The position numbers and the translations under genes were made by a program. This document shows positions 1 through 8,309 of a DNA stretch of 64,000 bases, piece after piece. Source of the DNA: Comamonas sp. (GTDB taxonomy: Bacteria > Pseudomonadota > Gammaproteobacteria > Burkholderiales > Burkholderiaceae_C); NCBI GenBank assembly GCA_021166775.1, contig JAJPEQ010000013.1:372001-436000 (forward strand), read 5' to 3'. Each line of letters opens with the position of its first letter. Position 1 is the first letter of the stretch. Under the pieces are notes generated by a model. The model saw only the letters and a program-made list of their open reading frames with translations, did no database searches and had not been told where the DNA came from.

Positions 1-623
1 ATCATGCGCAGGAAGTTGCCGGCGTAGGAAAGATCGTTGCGCGGGTACATGTAGGGCTGGCCCACGCCATACTTGTAGGCCATGGCCACCAGCGTCGGGA
101 GCTTGGAAATCAGTCGGATCGCAGCGATTTCTCGGTGTTCCGCGTTATGAATGTCCGTGCTGTCATGATAGAAAGCCGAGAGCGCGCCGATCAGGCCCGT
201 GAGCACCGCCATCGGGTGCGCGTCACGGCGAAAGCCCCGCAGGAAGAACTGCATCTGCTCGTGCACCATGGTGTGGTTGATCACGAGCTGGTGGAATTCA
301 TCGCGCTGGCTCGCGTTGGGCAGTTCACCCTTGAGCAGGAGGTAGCAGGTATCCAGGAAATCGCATTGCGTGGCCAGTTGCTCGATGGGATAGCCGCGAT
401 AGAGCAGACGCCCCTTTTCACCGTCGATGAAGGTGATGGTCGATTGGCACGACGCCGTCGAGAGGAAACCGGGGTCGTAGGTGAACATGCCGGTCTGGCT
501 GTAGAGCTTGCGGATGTCCACGACATCCGGGCCCACGGTGCCGTGGTACACCGGAAGATCGACACTCGGGCTGCCGTTGTTGAACGACAGTGTCGCCTTG
601 TGCTCCGCCAATTTCATAGTCAT
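1..623 (-). CDS. gltA: Citrate synthase (partial, C-terminus beyond the window edge)
   Basis: Citrate synthase condenses oxaloacetate and acetyl-CoA to citrate, the entry step of the TCA cycle, in the cytoplasm. The visible N-terminal 207 residues carry family features: [11 protein letters not shown] near the N-terminus, [20 protein letters not shown], and [12 protein letters not shown] just before the window edge. Two start codons are possible (623 or 617). I chose 623 because GAGGAA lies 7 bases upstream of it. It follows sdhE by 38 bases on the same strand, so it is probably the last gene of the sdhCDABE-gltA transcription unit. The C-terminal half, with the remaining catalytic residues, lies outside the window. 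Confidence 0.95.
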   Translation of the reverse strand, partial: MTMKLAEHKATLSFNNGSPSVDLPVYHGTVGPDVVDIRKLYSQTGMFTYDPGFLSTASCQSTITFIDGEKGRLLYRGYPIEQLATQCDFLDTCYLLLKGELPNASQRDEFHQLVINHTMVHEQMQFFLRGFRRDAHPMAVLTGLIGALSAFYHDSTDIHNAEHREIAAIRLISKLPTLVAMAYKYGVGQPYMYPRNDLSYAGNFLRM

Positions 624-661
624 CTCAGATTTCCTCGTTAGTGTGGCAATAGGGTGATCCG

Positions 662-952
662 TCAGGCCCGTGCCTCAGTGAATGGACGGTTGCGCAACTG
701 CTCCAGCACGGCCCGAACCTGCGCCACGTCCAACTCTCCCGTCGGTTCACGGCGACGCAGGAACAGATCCAGCAGATCGTTGTCGGGCAGATTCATCAGG
801 AGCGTAAGGCCGAAAGCTTGATCCTCGCTGACGTTTGCGCCGTACGTGCTGAAAAAACGCTCGATGAAGATGTCGTTTTCCAGCAGCCCCCGGCGGCAGC
901 GCCAGCGCAGGATGGACGCCTCGCGCTCGCCCAGTACGGTTGGCCCGGTCAT
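662..952 (-). CDS. sdhE: FAD assembly factor SdhE
   Basis: This 96-residue protein belongs to the SdhE/YgfY (Sdh5) family, which promotes covalent flavinylation of the succinate dehydrogenase flavoprotein SdhA. The family's RGxxE signature is present as RRGLLEND at about residues 20-27, and length and helical character fit. It lies 6 bases after sdhB and 38 bases before gltA on the same strand, so it is co-transcribed with its client enzyme. Many proteobacteria keep sdhE in this position. Nothing is unusual about it. Confidence 0.93.
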   Translation of the reverse strand: MTGPTVLGEREASILRWRCRRGLLENDIFIERFFSTYGANVSEDQAFGLTLLMNLPDNDLLDLFLRRREPTGELDVAQVRAVLEQLRNRPFTEARA

Positions 953-958
953 GGCCGT

Positions 959-1660
959 TTACAGCGCGCGGTGGGCCATCAATTCCTTGATCTTGCCGAT
1001 GGCACGGTTGGGGTTGAGGTGCTTGGGGCAGACGTCAACGCAGTTCATGATACTGTGGCAGCGGAAGAGCCGGTAGGGGTCTTCCAGGTTGTCCAGGCGT
1101 TCGCCCGTGGCCTGATCGCGGCTGTCGGCGAGGAAGCGGTAGGCCTGCAGGAGCCCCGCCGGGCCCACGAATTTGTCAGGGTTCCACCAGAACGACGGGC
1201 AGGCGGTGGAGCAGCTCGCGCACAGAATGCACTCGTACAGACCGTCGAGCTCCTCGCGCTCCTCGGGCGACTGCAGGCGCTCCTTTTCGGGCGGCGGCTC
1301 GTCGTTGATGAGGTAGGGCTTGATCGAGTGGTACTGTTTGAAGAACTGCGTCATGTCCACGATCAGGTCGCGGATCACGGGCAGGCCGGGCAGGGGCTTC
1401 AGGATGATGGTCTCGGGCAGCGTGTGCATGTTGGTCAGACACGCCAGGCCGTTTTTGCCGTTGATGTTCATCGCGTCAGAGCCGCACACGCCTTCGCGGC
1501 AGGAGCGGCGGAAGGCGATCGACGGGTCTTCCTTTTTGAGCTTCATCAGGGCGTCGAGCAGCATGCGCTCGTGACCGTCGAGCTCGACCTCGTGGGTCTG
1601 CATGTAGGGGCGTTCGTCCTTGTCCGGGTCGTAACGATAGACTTTGATGGTGCGCTTCAT
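959..1660 (-). CDS. sdhB: Succinate dehydrogenase iron-sulfur subunit
   Basis: SdhB passes electrons from the SdhA flavin to the membrane quinone site through three Fe-S clusters. All cluster ligands are visible in the 233-residue product: SCREGVCGSDAM plus a later LAC for the plant-type 2Fe-2S centre, CILCASCSTACP for the 4Fe-4S centre, and CHSIMNCVDVCP for the 3Fe-4S centre. The ATG at 1660 is preceded by AAGGCAAAGAATC. The gene sits between sdhA and sdhE with short gaps (28 and 6 bases), consistent with one operon. Confidence 0.97.
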   Translation of the reverse strand: MKRTIKVYRYDPDKDERPYMQTHEVELDGHERMLLDALMKLKKEDPSIAFRRSCREGVCGSDAMNINGKNGLACLTNMHTLPETIILKPLPGLPVIRDLIVDMTQFFKQYHSIKPYLINDEPPPEKERLQSPEEREELDGLYECILCASCSTACPSFWWNPDKFVGPAGLLQAYRFLADSRDQATGERLDNLEDPYRLFRCHSIMNCVDVCPKHLNPNRAIGKIKELMAHRAL

Positions 1661-1688
1661 GATTCTTTGCCTTGAATGAAGAACCCGC

Positions 1689-3494
1689 TCAGAACGTGCG
1701 GACCTTGGGAGGAATGGTGTCCACGGTCAGTGGCTTGAGGTTCACCGGCTTGTAGTCCAGGCGGTCGCCGTCGCGATGCCACAGCGTGTGCTTGAGCCAT
1801 TCCTTGTCGTTGCGCCCGAGGGGAAAATCGGGGTGGTCCGCAGGGTGCTCGTAGTCGTAGACCACGTGGGCGCCGCGACACTCGTGGCGCGCGGCCGCCG
1901 ACGTGATGGTCGCCCGGGCCACCTCGATGAGGTTTTCGACTTCCAGCGCTTCCATACGGGCGGTGTTCCAGACCAGGGACTTGTCCTGCAGGGAGATGTT
2001 GGCTGCCTCTTGTGCAATGGCCCTGACCTTGTCCACGCCTTCGTCCAGCGTCTTCTGCGTGCGAAACACCCCTGCGTGCGTCTGCATCGTGGTGCGCAGC
2101 TTGTTGGCGACGTCCTGCGAATACAGCCCGTTGTTCGATTCTTGCAGGTGGTTGAGGCGGCTGAGCGAATAGTCCGACGCATCCGCGGGGATCGGATGGT
2201 GGTCGCCATAACCCCGCACGAACTCGGTGATGTGCTTGCCGGCCGACTTGCCGAAGACCAGCAGGTCCAGCAGCGAATTGGTGCCCAGCCGGTTGGCGCC
2301 GTGCACCGAAACACAGGAGCATTCGCCTACGGCGTACAGGCCGTTCACGGGTTTGTTCTGCTGGCCGTCCCACATCAGCACCTGGCCGTGCAGGTTGGTC
2401 GGGATGCCGCCCATCATGTAGTGGATGGTCGGAATCACGCCGATCGGCTCCTTGGTAATGTCGACGTTGGCGAAGTTGTGGCCGATTTCTTCCACCGAAG
2501 GCAGACGCTTGTGTATGGTTTCCGCGCCCAGGTGGTCGAGTTTGAGCAGGATGTGATCCTTGTTCGGACCGCAGCCCCGACCTTCCTTGATTTCCTGGTC
2601 CATCGAGCGCGAGACGAAGTCGCGCGGCGCCAGGTCTTTCAGCGTGGGGGCGTAGCGCTCCATGAAGCGCTCGCCTTCGCTATTCAAGAGAATAGCGCCC
2701 TCCCCGCGGCAGCCCTCGGTGAGCAGCACGCCGGCGCCGAACACGCCCGTGGGGTGGAACTGCCAGAACTCCATGTCCTGCAGCGGGATGCCGGCCCGCG
2801 CCGCCATGCCCAGGCCGTCGCCGGTGTTGATGTAGGCATTGGTCGTGGCGGCGAAGATGCGGCCCGCGCCGCCCGTGGCGAGCAGCACCACCTTGGCGTG
2901 CAGTTCGTAGAAGTCGCCGGTCTCCAGTTCCAGCGCCGTCACGCCGACCACGTCACCCTGCGTGTTGCGGATGAGGTCGAGCGCCATCCATTCGACGAAG
3001 AAATTGGTCTTGGTCTTGACGTTCTGCTGGTACAGCGTATGCAGCATGGCGTGGCCGGTGCGGTCGGCCGCCGCGCAGGCGCGCTGCACCGGCTTTTCAC
3101 CATAGTTGGACGTGTGGCCGCCGAAGGGGCGCTGGTAGATGGTGCCGTCGGGGTTGCGGTCGAACGGCATGCCGAAGTGTTCGAGTTCGATGACCACATT
3201 GGGGGCTTCGCGGCACATGAACTCGATCGCGTCCTGGTCACCGAGCCAGTCACCGCCCTTGATGGTGTCGTAGAAGTGGTAATGCCAGTTGTCCTCGCTC
3301 ATGTTTCCGAGCGAGGCCGACACGCCGCCCTGCGCGGCCACGGTGTGCGAGCGCGTGGGGAAAACCTTGGTGAGGCAGGCCACATTCAGGCCCGAGCGGG
3401 ACAGTTCCAGCGCGGCGCGCAGACCCGCGCCGCCGGCGCCGACGATGACGACGTCGAATTTGCGCTTGGTGATATTGGCTTTGGTGTAGCTCAT
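1689..3494 (-). CDS. sdhA: Succinate dehydrogenase flavoprotein subunit
   Basis: SdhA is the catalytic subunit of complex II and oxidises succinate to fumarate with covalently bound FAD. The 601-residue protein has an N-terminal dinucleotide fold ([18 protein letters not shown]), the FAD-linking histidine His50 in [12 protein letters not shown], substrate-site segments around HPTG, and the conserved [17 protein letters not shown]. Length is typical. It is followed 28 bases later by sdhB and preceded by sdhD with a 22-base gap, giving the usual order sdhC-D-A-B. No anomalies were seen. Confidence 0.98.
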   Translation of the reverse strand: MSYTKANITKRKFDVVIVGAGGAGLRAALELSRSGLNVACLTKVFPTRSHTVAAQGGVSASLGNMSEDNWHYHFYDTIKGGDWLGDQDAIEFMCREAPNVVIELEHFGMPFDRNPDGTIYQRPFGGHTSNYGEKPVQRACAAADRTGHAMLHTLYQQNVKTKTNFFVEWMALDLIRNTQGDVVGVTALELETGDFYELHAKVVLLATGGAGRIFAATTNAYINTGDGLGMAARAGIPLQDMEFWQFHPTGVFGAGVLLTEGCRGEGAILLNSEGERFMERYAPTLKDLAPRDFVSRSMDQEIKEGRGCGPNKDHILLKLDHLGAETIHKRLPSVEEIGHNFANVDITKEPIGVIPTIHYMMGGIPTNLHGQVLMWDGQQNKPVNGLYAVGECSCVSVHGANRLGTNSLLDLLVFGKSAGKHITEFVRGYGDHHPIPADASDYSLSRLNHLQESNNGLYSQDVANKLRTTMQTHAGVFRTQKTLDEGVDKVRAIAQEAANISLQDKSLVWNTARMEALEVENLIEVARATITSAAARHECRGAHVVYDYEHPADHPDFPLGRNDKEWLKHTLWHRDGDRLDYKPVNLKPLTVDTIPPKVRTF

Positions 3495-3516
3495 TCTTTA
3501 CTTTCGCTCGGGGGGT

Positions 3517-3882
3517 TCACAGACGCCACAGAACCTGGACAGCCCAGCCGCCACAGGCCACCAGCCAGAAGGCCGTGACGAGATAGAAGACCAGGCGCAG
3601 ACCATCGGGCTTGACGTAGTCCATCCAGATGCTTTGCACCCCGACCCACGCGTGCCAGATCAGCGCCACGATGGTGGCAAAGGTGATGGTCTTCATCCAT
3701 TGGCTGGAGAAGATGCCGGACCAGGTTTCGTAGCCGATGGGGCCCTTGCTCGCGATCAGCTGGATCAGCAGTGCGAGGGTGAACAGCGCCATGACGATGG
3801 CCGTCAGGCGCTGCACGAGCCAGTCGCGCAGGCCGTAGTGCGCGCCGACGACGAGCCGCTTGTAACCGTAGGTGGTAGCCAT
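3517..3882 (-). CDS. sdhD: Succinate dehydrogenase membrane anchor subunit
   Basis: SdhD is one of two membrane anchors of complex II that hold haem b and the ubiquinone site. The 121-residue protein has three hydrophobic segments at about residues 25-45, 65-87 and 96-117. His77 in IWHAWVG is the probable haem-region histidine and the MDY at 87-89 matches the Asp-Tyr pair that contacts quinone in E. coli SdhD. It lies between sdhC and sdhA in the operon. The ATG is preceded by AAGGAGTTTTTC, a strong ribosome binding site. Confidence 0.93.
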   Translation of the reverse strand: MATTYGYKRLVVGAHYGLRDWLVQRLTAIVMALFTLALLIQLIASKGPIGYETWSGIFSSQWMKTITFATIVALIWHAWVGVQSIWMDYVKPDGLRLVFYLVTAFWLVACGGWAVQVLWRL

Positions 3883-3928
3883 GAAAAACTCCTTGAATCA
3901 GAAAATGCGTGAACGCGCGGCCGGCCGG

Positions 3929-4360
3929 TCAGTACAGGCCGAACAGCTTGGCACCCAGGATGACCGTCAGGCCCAGGGCGAGGATCAAGGTGGCGGCGGC
4001 GGTGCGGCGCCCACGCGACTTGGTCGTCATGTGGGTGGCGTCGAAGTAGAGGTGGCGGATGCCGGCGATGAAGTGCTGCAGGTAAGCCCAGATCAGCGCC
4101 AGGGCCACGAGCTTGACGAACCAGCCCGGAAGGAACCCGGCACCGCTCGTGAAGACGGAGGTGAAGCGGTTGAACGAAATCTCGGAGGTCACCGAGGTGT
4201 CGAACATCCAGATGATGAAGGGCAGCAGCAGGAAAATCAGCAGACCGCTGATGCGGTGCATGCCCGAGACGATGGCGGCCAGCGGCCAGCGGTAAGTGGG
4301 CAGGTCTGCAAATACGTTGAGATTGCGAAACTCCGGGCGTTTCTTGGCGGTCTCTGGCAT
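3929..4360 (-). CDS. sdhC: Succinate dehydrogenase cytochrome b556 subunit
   Basis: SdhC is the second membrane anchor of complex II. The 143-residue product shows three transmembrane segments. SGMHRISG at residues 32-39 contains the Ser and Arg that line the quinone pocket in relatives, and His96 in LQHFIAGIRH is the expected axial haem ligand. It is the first gene of the sdhCDAB-sdhE-gltA run. The 155 bases upstream, up to the gntR stop codon, should hold the operon promoter; a TAAAAT that could be a -10 box lies at 4423-4418, but no convincing -35 box was found. Confidence 0.94.
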   Translation of the reverse strand: MPETAKKRPEFRNLNVFADLPTYRWPLAAIVSGMHRISGLLIFLLLPFIIWMFDTSVTSEISFNRFTSVFTSGAGFLPGWFVKLVALALIWAYLQHFIAGIRHLYFDATHMTTKSRGRRTAAATLILALGLTVILGAKLFGLY

Positions 4361-4515
4361 GGATGTGCTTTCGTGAAAGGTTCAATCAGACGTGGCGCAC
4401 TGCGTCGGCAACAGGAAATTTTAGACCGCCGTGCGAGTGACCCGGCGCTTGCGTGTGGAATTTTGCGGCGTCAGGCGCTTCGCGCAGCCGCAACATGGGG
4501 GTTTGTTGATGCATC

Positions 4516-5271
4516 TCAGTTGAGCGTGTTTCGATAGTGATGCGTGTCGGTGCGATACAGGCCGCGGCGCAGTTCCATGGGAACGTCGTTGTACGTGTAG
4601 GCGATGCGCTCGACGCTGAGCAGCGGCGTGCAGCCGCTGATGCCCAGCAGCCGCGCCTGCTCCTCGTTGGGTGTGACGGCCCGCAGCTTTTCGTCGGCCC
4701 GCACCATGCGCACGCCGAAGTCTTCCTCGAACATGGCGTAGGTCGGCCCGTTGTAGCCGCTCATGCGCTCCGCCGTCAGGCCCTTGAAGGCCTGGCCGGG
4801 CAGCCAGATGTCTTCCAGGATGGCGGGTGTCTTGGCAAAGGAGAGTACGCGGCGGGCGTGCATGACGGCGTCGCCCGTGCGCAGCGACAGGGCGCGGGCC
4901 ACCTCCGCACTGGCGCGCAGGCGCCGGCATTCGATAATCTGGCGCTGGGCCGGGCCCTCGGCCTGTTCACTGCCCTCGTCAGGGCGCAGGCGCAGGAACC
5001 GGTACTGCACCTGCCGCTCGGCGTGTGTGGAGACGAAGGTGCCCTTGCCTTGGCGACGCATCAGCAGGTTCTCGCCCGCGAGTTCGTCGATGGCCTTGCG
5101 CACCGTGCCCTGGCTCACGCGAAAGCGCGCCGCCAGCTCCATCTCGCTGGGGATGAGTTCGCCCGGCTTCCACTCCCCCGATTGCAGCCCTTGCAGAATC
5201 AATCCCTTGATCTGCAGATACAACGGACTGAAGGCCGGTGTGTCGATGGCGGTTGCGGGGGGGCGTGACAT
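4516..5271 (-). CDS. GntR/HutC-family transcriptional regulator, probable local TCA-gene regulator
   Basis: The 251-residue protein has an N-terminal winged helix (about residues 13-82, with IPSEMELAARFRVSQGTVRKA) followed by a UTRA ligand-binding domain (about 95-245), the HutC subgroup architecture. The ATG at 5271 gives the expected N-terminus; a longer reading up to 5361 would start inside the promoter. It lies between the sdh operon, which follows it on the same strand, and the divergently transcribed mdh. Its own promoter carries a perfect palindrome between the -35 and -10 boxes, so autorepression is likely. The ligand is unknown; a TCA intermediate or related acyl-CoA is only a guess from location. 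Confidence 0.85.
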   Translation of the reverse strand: MSRPPATAIDTPAFSPLYLQIKGLILQGLQSGEWKPGELIPSEMELAARFRVSQGTVRKAIDELAGENLLMRRQGKGTFVSTHAERQVQYRFLRLRPDEGSEQAEGPAQRQIIECRRLRASAEVARALSLRTGDAVMHARRVLSFAKTPAILEDIWLPGQAFKGLTAERMSGYNGPTYAMFEEDFGVRMVRADEKLRAVTPNEEQARLLGISGCTPLLSVERIAYTYNDVPMELRRGLYRTDTHHYRNTLN

Positions 5272-5333
5272 GGGGCAGGGGAGTTTTCGGGCCGCGTCGA
5301 AGCCGACGCATGGATGCAGCCTGTGTGGAGTCA

Positions 5334-5361
5334 ATTGTATCTTATATAAGATATAAGACAA
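5334..5361 (-). promoter_or_regulatory. Predicted sigma-70 promoter of the GntR gene
   Basis: On the minus strand, a -35 box TTGTCT (5361-5356), a 16-base spacer and a -10 box TACAAT (5339-5334) are visible. Transcription would start near 5327, leaving a leader of about 55 bases before the ATG at 5271. The spacer is almost wholly occupied by the palindrome at 5338-5353. Confidence 0.6.
5338..5353. promoter_or_regulatory. Candidate operator: perfect 16-bp palindrome TATCTTATATAAGATA
   Basis: The sequence is an exact inverted repeat of two 8-base arms in an otherwise GC-rich region. It lies between the -35 and -10 boxes of the gntR promoter and ends 9 bases before the -35 box of the mdh promoter. 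A further half-site-like ATAAGAC follows on the plus strand. Dimeric GntR regulators bind such AT-rich palindromes, so this is the natural operator candidate for the adjacent regulator. Confidence 0.6.
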
Positions 5362-5362
5362 A

Positions 5363-5392
5363 TTGACGGCGCGTCGCCAGACGCAGTAAAAT
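5363..5392 (+). promoter_or_regulatory. Predicted sigma-70 promoter of mdh
   Basis: TTGACG at 5363-5368 and TAAAAT at 5387-5392 are separated by 18 bases, a good sigma-70 arrangement. Transcription would begin near 5399, giving a leader of roughly 86 bases before the mdh ATG at 5485. Confidence 0.6.
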
Positions 5393-5484
5393 TGCGCGGT
5401 TTATCCGGGGTGGCGCCGAGCCGGGTTCTAGGGCATCGCGCACATCGCGGCCATCACGTTTATCGTTTTGACTGGAGTATCACC

Positions 5485-6471
5485 ATGAACAAGAAACCCG
5501 TCCGCGTGGCCGTTACCGGTGCCGCGGGCCAGATCGGCTACGCGTTGCTGTTTCGCATTGCCTCCGGCGAGATGCTGGGCAAGGATCAGCCCGTCATCCT
5601 GCAGCTGCTGGAAATCCCGGTCGAGAAGGCGCAGAACGCGCTCAAGGGCGTGATCATGGAACTCGAAGACTGCGCCTTCCCGCTGCTCGCGGGCATCGAG
5701 GCCCATTCCGATCCGATGCAGGCCTTCAAGGACACCGATTACGCGCTGCTCGTCGGCGCCCGCCCGCGCGGCCCCGGCATGGAGCGCGCCGACCTGCTGG
5801 CTGCCAATGCGCAGATTTTCACCGCGCAGGGCAAAGCCCTGAACGCCGTGGCCTCGCGCAACGTGAAGGTGCTGGTGGTGGGCAATCCGGCCAACACCAA
5901 CGCCTACATCGCGATGAAGAGCGCTCCCGACCTGCCGCGCGAGAATTTCACCGCCATGCTGCGCCTGGATCACAACCGCGCCGCCAGCCAGATCGCGCAC
6001 AAGATGGGCGTGGCCGTGGGCGATATCGAAAAGCTTGCCGTCTGGGGCAACCACTCGCCCTCCATGTATGCCGACTACCGCTTCGCCAGCGTGAACGGCA
6101 AATCCGTCAAGGACGCGATCAATGACCAGGAGTGGAATGCCAACGTCTTCCTGCCCACGGTGGGCAAGCGCGGCGCGGCCATCATCGAGGCGCGCGGCCT
6201 GTCCTCGGCCGCCTCGGCCGCCAACGCCGCCATCGACCACATGCGCGACTGGGCCCTGGGCACCAACGGCCGGTGGGTCACCATGGGCATTCCCTCCAAC
6301 GGAGACTATGGCATCCCCAAGGACGTGATGTTCGGCTTCCCGGTCACAACCGAAGGCGGCAAGTACAGCGTCGTCAAGGGCCTGGACATCGATGCCTTCT
6401 CGCAGGAACGCATCAACAAGACCTTGGCCGAACTGCAGGGCGAGGCGGACGCCGTCAAGCACCTGTTGTAA
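5485..6471 (+). CDS. mdh: Malate dehydrogenase
   Basis: Malate dehydrogenase interconverts malate and oxaloacetate with NAD in the TCA cycle. The 328-residue protein has the NAD-binding GAAGQIGY near residue 12, the substrate-binding arginines Arg92 and Arg98 in [13 protein letters not shown], and the catalytic pair Asp162 (LDHNRA) and His190 (WGNHSPSM). These belong to the LDH-like MDH group with 325-330 residues. The ATG at 5485 has GGAG 7 bases upstream. It is divergent from the gntR gene and is followed by a CitE-like gene and acnB on the same strand. Confidence 0.97.
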   Translation: MNKKPVRVAVTGAAGQIGYALLFRIASGEMLGKDQPVILQLLEIPVEKAQNALKGVIMELEDCAFPLLAGIEAHSDPMQAFKDTDYALLVGARPRGPGMERADLLAANAQIFTAQGKALNAVASRNVKVLVVGNPANTNAYIAMKSAPDLPRENFTAMLRLDHNRAASQIAHKMGVAVGDIEKLAVWGNHSPSMYADYRFASVNGKSVKDAINDQEWNANVFLPTVGKRGAAIIEARGLSSAASAANAAIDHMRDWALGTNGRWVTMGIPSNGDYGIPKDVMFGFPVTTEGGKYSVVKGLDIDAFSQERINKTLAELQGEADAVKHLL

Positions 6472-6491
6472 ACGCTGGACAACGAGGGGCC

Positions 6492-6602
6492 ATGCCCGAC
6501 TGGAACCCGGCGCTCGATCTGCGTTTTGCGGGTGGGCGCGCGGACGGCGGCCGCCCCACGGCATTTCCACGGCTGTTCATCGAGGCGCGGCGCAAGTCAT
6601 GA
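6492..6602 (+). CDS. Possible small protein (36 residues) coupled to the CitE-like gene
   Basis: An ATG at 6492 opens a 36-codon frame that ends in TGA at 6600-6602, overlapping the ATG of the next gene as ATGA. Third codon positions are mostly G or C, as in neighbouring real genes. GAGGGG lies only 2-3 bases before the ATG, which is closer than usual. It fills most of the gap between mdh and the CitE-like gene. I do not recognise a family. It may be a short translated leader that couples translation to the lyase gene, or chance; see findings. Confidence 0.35.
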   Translation: MPDWNPALDLRFAGGRADGGRPTAFPRLFIEARRKS

Positions 6603-7588
6603 GCAATTGCCCCAACCATCCCGCGGCGGTATTGCTGGGCGCCCAGGCGGGCACAACGGCGCTGCCTGTGTGCGATCACTACAGCGGCGTCGAGGTGCGC
6701 ATGCGCAAGAGCCTGCAGCTGCAGGCCGAGATGATGGGGGAGTTCGGCACCTGCGTTTTCGACGTGACGCTCGATTGCGAGGACGGCGCTCCCGTGGGGG
6801 GTGAGGCCGCGCACGCGCACCTTGTCGCCTCTCTGCTGCGCGAGTCGCCTGCGGGGGGCAGGGTGGCGGTGCGCGTGCACCCCGTGGGTCACCCCGCTTT
6901 TGCGCAGGACATGGACATCATCCTGGGCGAGGCGGTTGATCGCCTGTGCCACGTCATGATTCCCAAGGTCGAGGGCGTGGACGACATTGTTTATGCCGAA
7001 AATGCTCTCAGGCGCAATGGTGGCGAGCGCTTGCAGCTACATGTTTTGATAGAGTCGCCGGCTGCGGTGCATCGCGCGTTCGAGATCGCCGCGCACCCGC
7101 GCGTGCAAAGTCTCTCGTTCGGCCTGATGGACTTCGTCTCCGCGCACGGCGGCGCCATTCCTGCATCGGCCATGTCGTCCCGGGGGCAATTCGAGCATCC
7201 GCTGGTCGTGCGTGCCAAGCTTGAAATCGCCAGCGCCTGCCATGCGCACGGCAAGGTGCCGTCGCACTGCGTGGTCACCGAGTTCAAGGATGCGGCGGCG
7301 CTGCAGTCGGCGGCGACGCGGGCGGCGCGTGAATTCGGCTACACCCGCATGTGGAGCATCCACCCGGCGCAGATTCGCCCGATTCTTGCCGCCATGGCGC
7401 CCGATGAGGCCGAGGTGCTGAGCGCTGCGCGTATCCTTCGTGCGGCGCAGGCGGCGGATTGGGCTCCCATCAACGATTCGGGCAGCCTGCACGACCGTGC
7501 GAGCTATCGTTACTTCTGGCACGTGCTTGAGCGAGCGCGTGCCACGGGCAAATCGCTTCCACCCGAGGTGCTGCATTGGTTTGCCTGA
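6599..7588 (+). CDS. HpcH/HpaI aldolase/CitE-like acyl-CoA lyase
   Basis: The 329-residue protein belongs to the HpcH/HpaI aldolase and citrate lyase beta (CitE) superfamily, which cleaves or forms C-C bonds in acyl-CoA or keto-acid substrates using a divalent metal in a TIM barrel. Family motifs include VTLDCEDGAPVG near residue 60 (metal-region Glu/Asp), VMIPKVEGVDD, and LIESPAAVH. The N-terminus and the late WSIHPAQI resemble malyl-CoA or citramalyl-CoA lyase-type members. No citrate lyase alpha or gamma genes are present, so it is not part of a citrate lyase complex. A segment at 7000-7053 resembles the dispersed repeat of this genome. The substrate is not predictable here. Confidence 0.85.
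   Translation: MSNCPNHPAAVLLGAQAGTTALPVCDHYSGVEVRMRKSLQLQAEMMGEFGTCVFDVTLDCEDGAPVGGEAAHAHLVASLLRESPAGGRVAVRVHPVGHPAFAQDMDIILGEAVDRLCHVMIPKVEGVDDIVYAENALRRNGGERLQLHVLIESPAAVHRAFEIAAHPRVQSLSFGLMDFVSAHGGAIPASAMSSRGQFEHPLVVRAKLEIASACHAHGKVPSHCVVTEFKDAAALQSAATRAAREFGYTRMWSIHPAQIRPILAAMAPDEAEVLSAARILRAAQAADWAPINDSGSLHDRASYRYFWHVLERARATGKSLPPEVLHWFA
7000..7053. repeat. Dispersed-repeat copy inside the CitE-like gene
   Basis: Read on the minus strand the segment contains TAGCTGCAAGCGCT, then GCGCCTGAGAGCATTTT, matching the layout of the copy at 14106-14150 (TAGCTGATAGCGCT ... GCGCTAGAGCCATATTTT). The reading frame stays open through it. Similarity was judged by eye. Confidence 0.4.
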
Positions 7589-7628
7589 ACCTTGATTCGC
7601 TTTCATTTCCCAAATGGCAGGTGTTTCC

Positions 7629-8216
7629 ATGAAACCTCTTCTCCTGGCTTCTTTGCTGTGTCTGGTGCCGGCACTGACGTGGGCGGCTGATTCGGGGACG
7701 AGTTCCCAGGGGGCCTCGTCGGCGAGCAGCAAGCCTGCCGCCCGGCACGTGACGAAGAAAGCTGCGCCGGTGCACCACGCGAAGGCGGTCAAGGGCAAGG
7801 CGAAAAAGCAGGAGGCCAAGGCCTCTCCCGAGCCCGTGCCTGAGGTGGTGGTGCTCACGCCCGAGGAAAAGGCGATCTCCGAGCGCGTCTATTCCGGGCA
7901 TATCGTCTGCGAGCTGGGAACGGCGGTGCAGATCGATCCCGACCCCAAGTCGCCCGGCACCTTTTTCGTGAGCGGCAAGGGGTTCAAATACCACATGCGC
8001 CCCGTGGTCGCGGCCACCAGCGCCGTGCGGCTGGAGGACCCGCGTTCGGGAGCGGTGTGGATCCAGATTGCCAACAAATCCATGCTCATGAACCAGAAGC
8101 TCGGCCAGCGCATGGCTGATGAATGCATGAGCGAGCAGCAGGCACAGGTGACGCAGGCGATGAAAGCCGCGCCCGCTCAAAGCCTGTTCGACTCGCAACC
8201 CGCCGGCAGCCGCTGA
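7629..8216 (+). CDS. Secreted protein of unknown function
   Basis: The 195-residue product starts with a clear Sec signal peptide (MKPLLLASLLCLVPALTWA, cleavage after Ala). A Ser/Ala/Lys-rich linker follows to about residue 65, and a compact C-terminal domain of about 110 residues contains VYSGHIVCELG and ADECMSEQQ, whose two cysteines could form a disulfide. I chose ATG 7629 over 7614 because it starts the signal peptide and has AGGTG upstream. I do not recognise the family. It lies between the CitE-like gene and acnB, 40 bases after the former, so it may belong to the same transcript. Confidence 0.75.
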   Translation: MKPLLLASLLCLVPALTWAADSGTSSQGASSASSKPAARHVTKKAAPVHHAKAVKGKAKKQEAKASPEPVPEVVVLTPEEKAISERVYSGHIVCELGTAVQIDPDPKSPGTFFVSGKGFKYHMRPVVAATSAVRLEDPRSGAVWIQIANKSMLMNQKLGQRMADECMSEQQAQVTQAMKAAPAQSLFDSQPAGSR

Positions 8217-8241
8217 CGGGACGAATTTTTCGCCGACATGG

Positions 8242-8263
8242 TGCTCCCGGCGAGCCGGGAGCA
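8242..8263 (+). other. Strong stem-loop in the acnB leader
   Basis: A perfect 9-base stem (TGCTCCCGG / CCGGGAGCA) with a CGAG loop lies 47 bases before the acnB start. No T-run follows, so it is not a classic terminator. It could stabilise the 5' end of acnB mRNA or separate it from the upstream gene. Confidence 0.4.
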
Positions 8264-8309
8264 GGCATGCCGCGCTGACCTGATTTGATATACCTTGGAG
8301 AACGACGAT

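Noticed and set aside
4418-4423. sdh operon promoter (TAAAAT on the minus strand)
   Set aside because: No acceptable -35 box at 16-18 bases; mentioned only in the sdhC entry.
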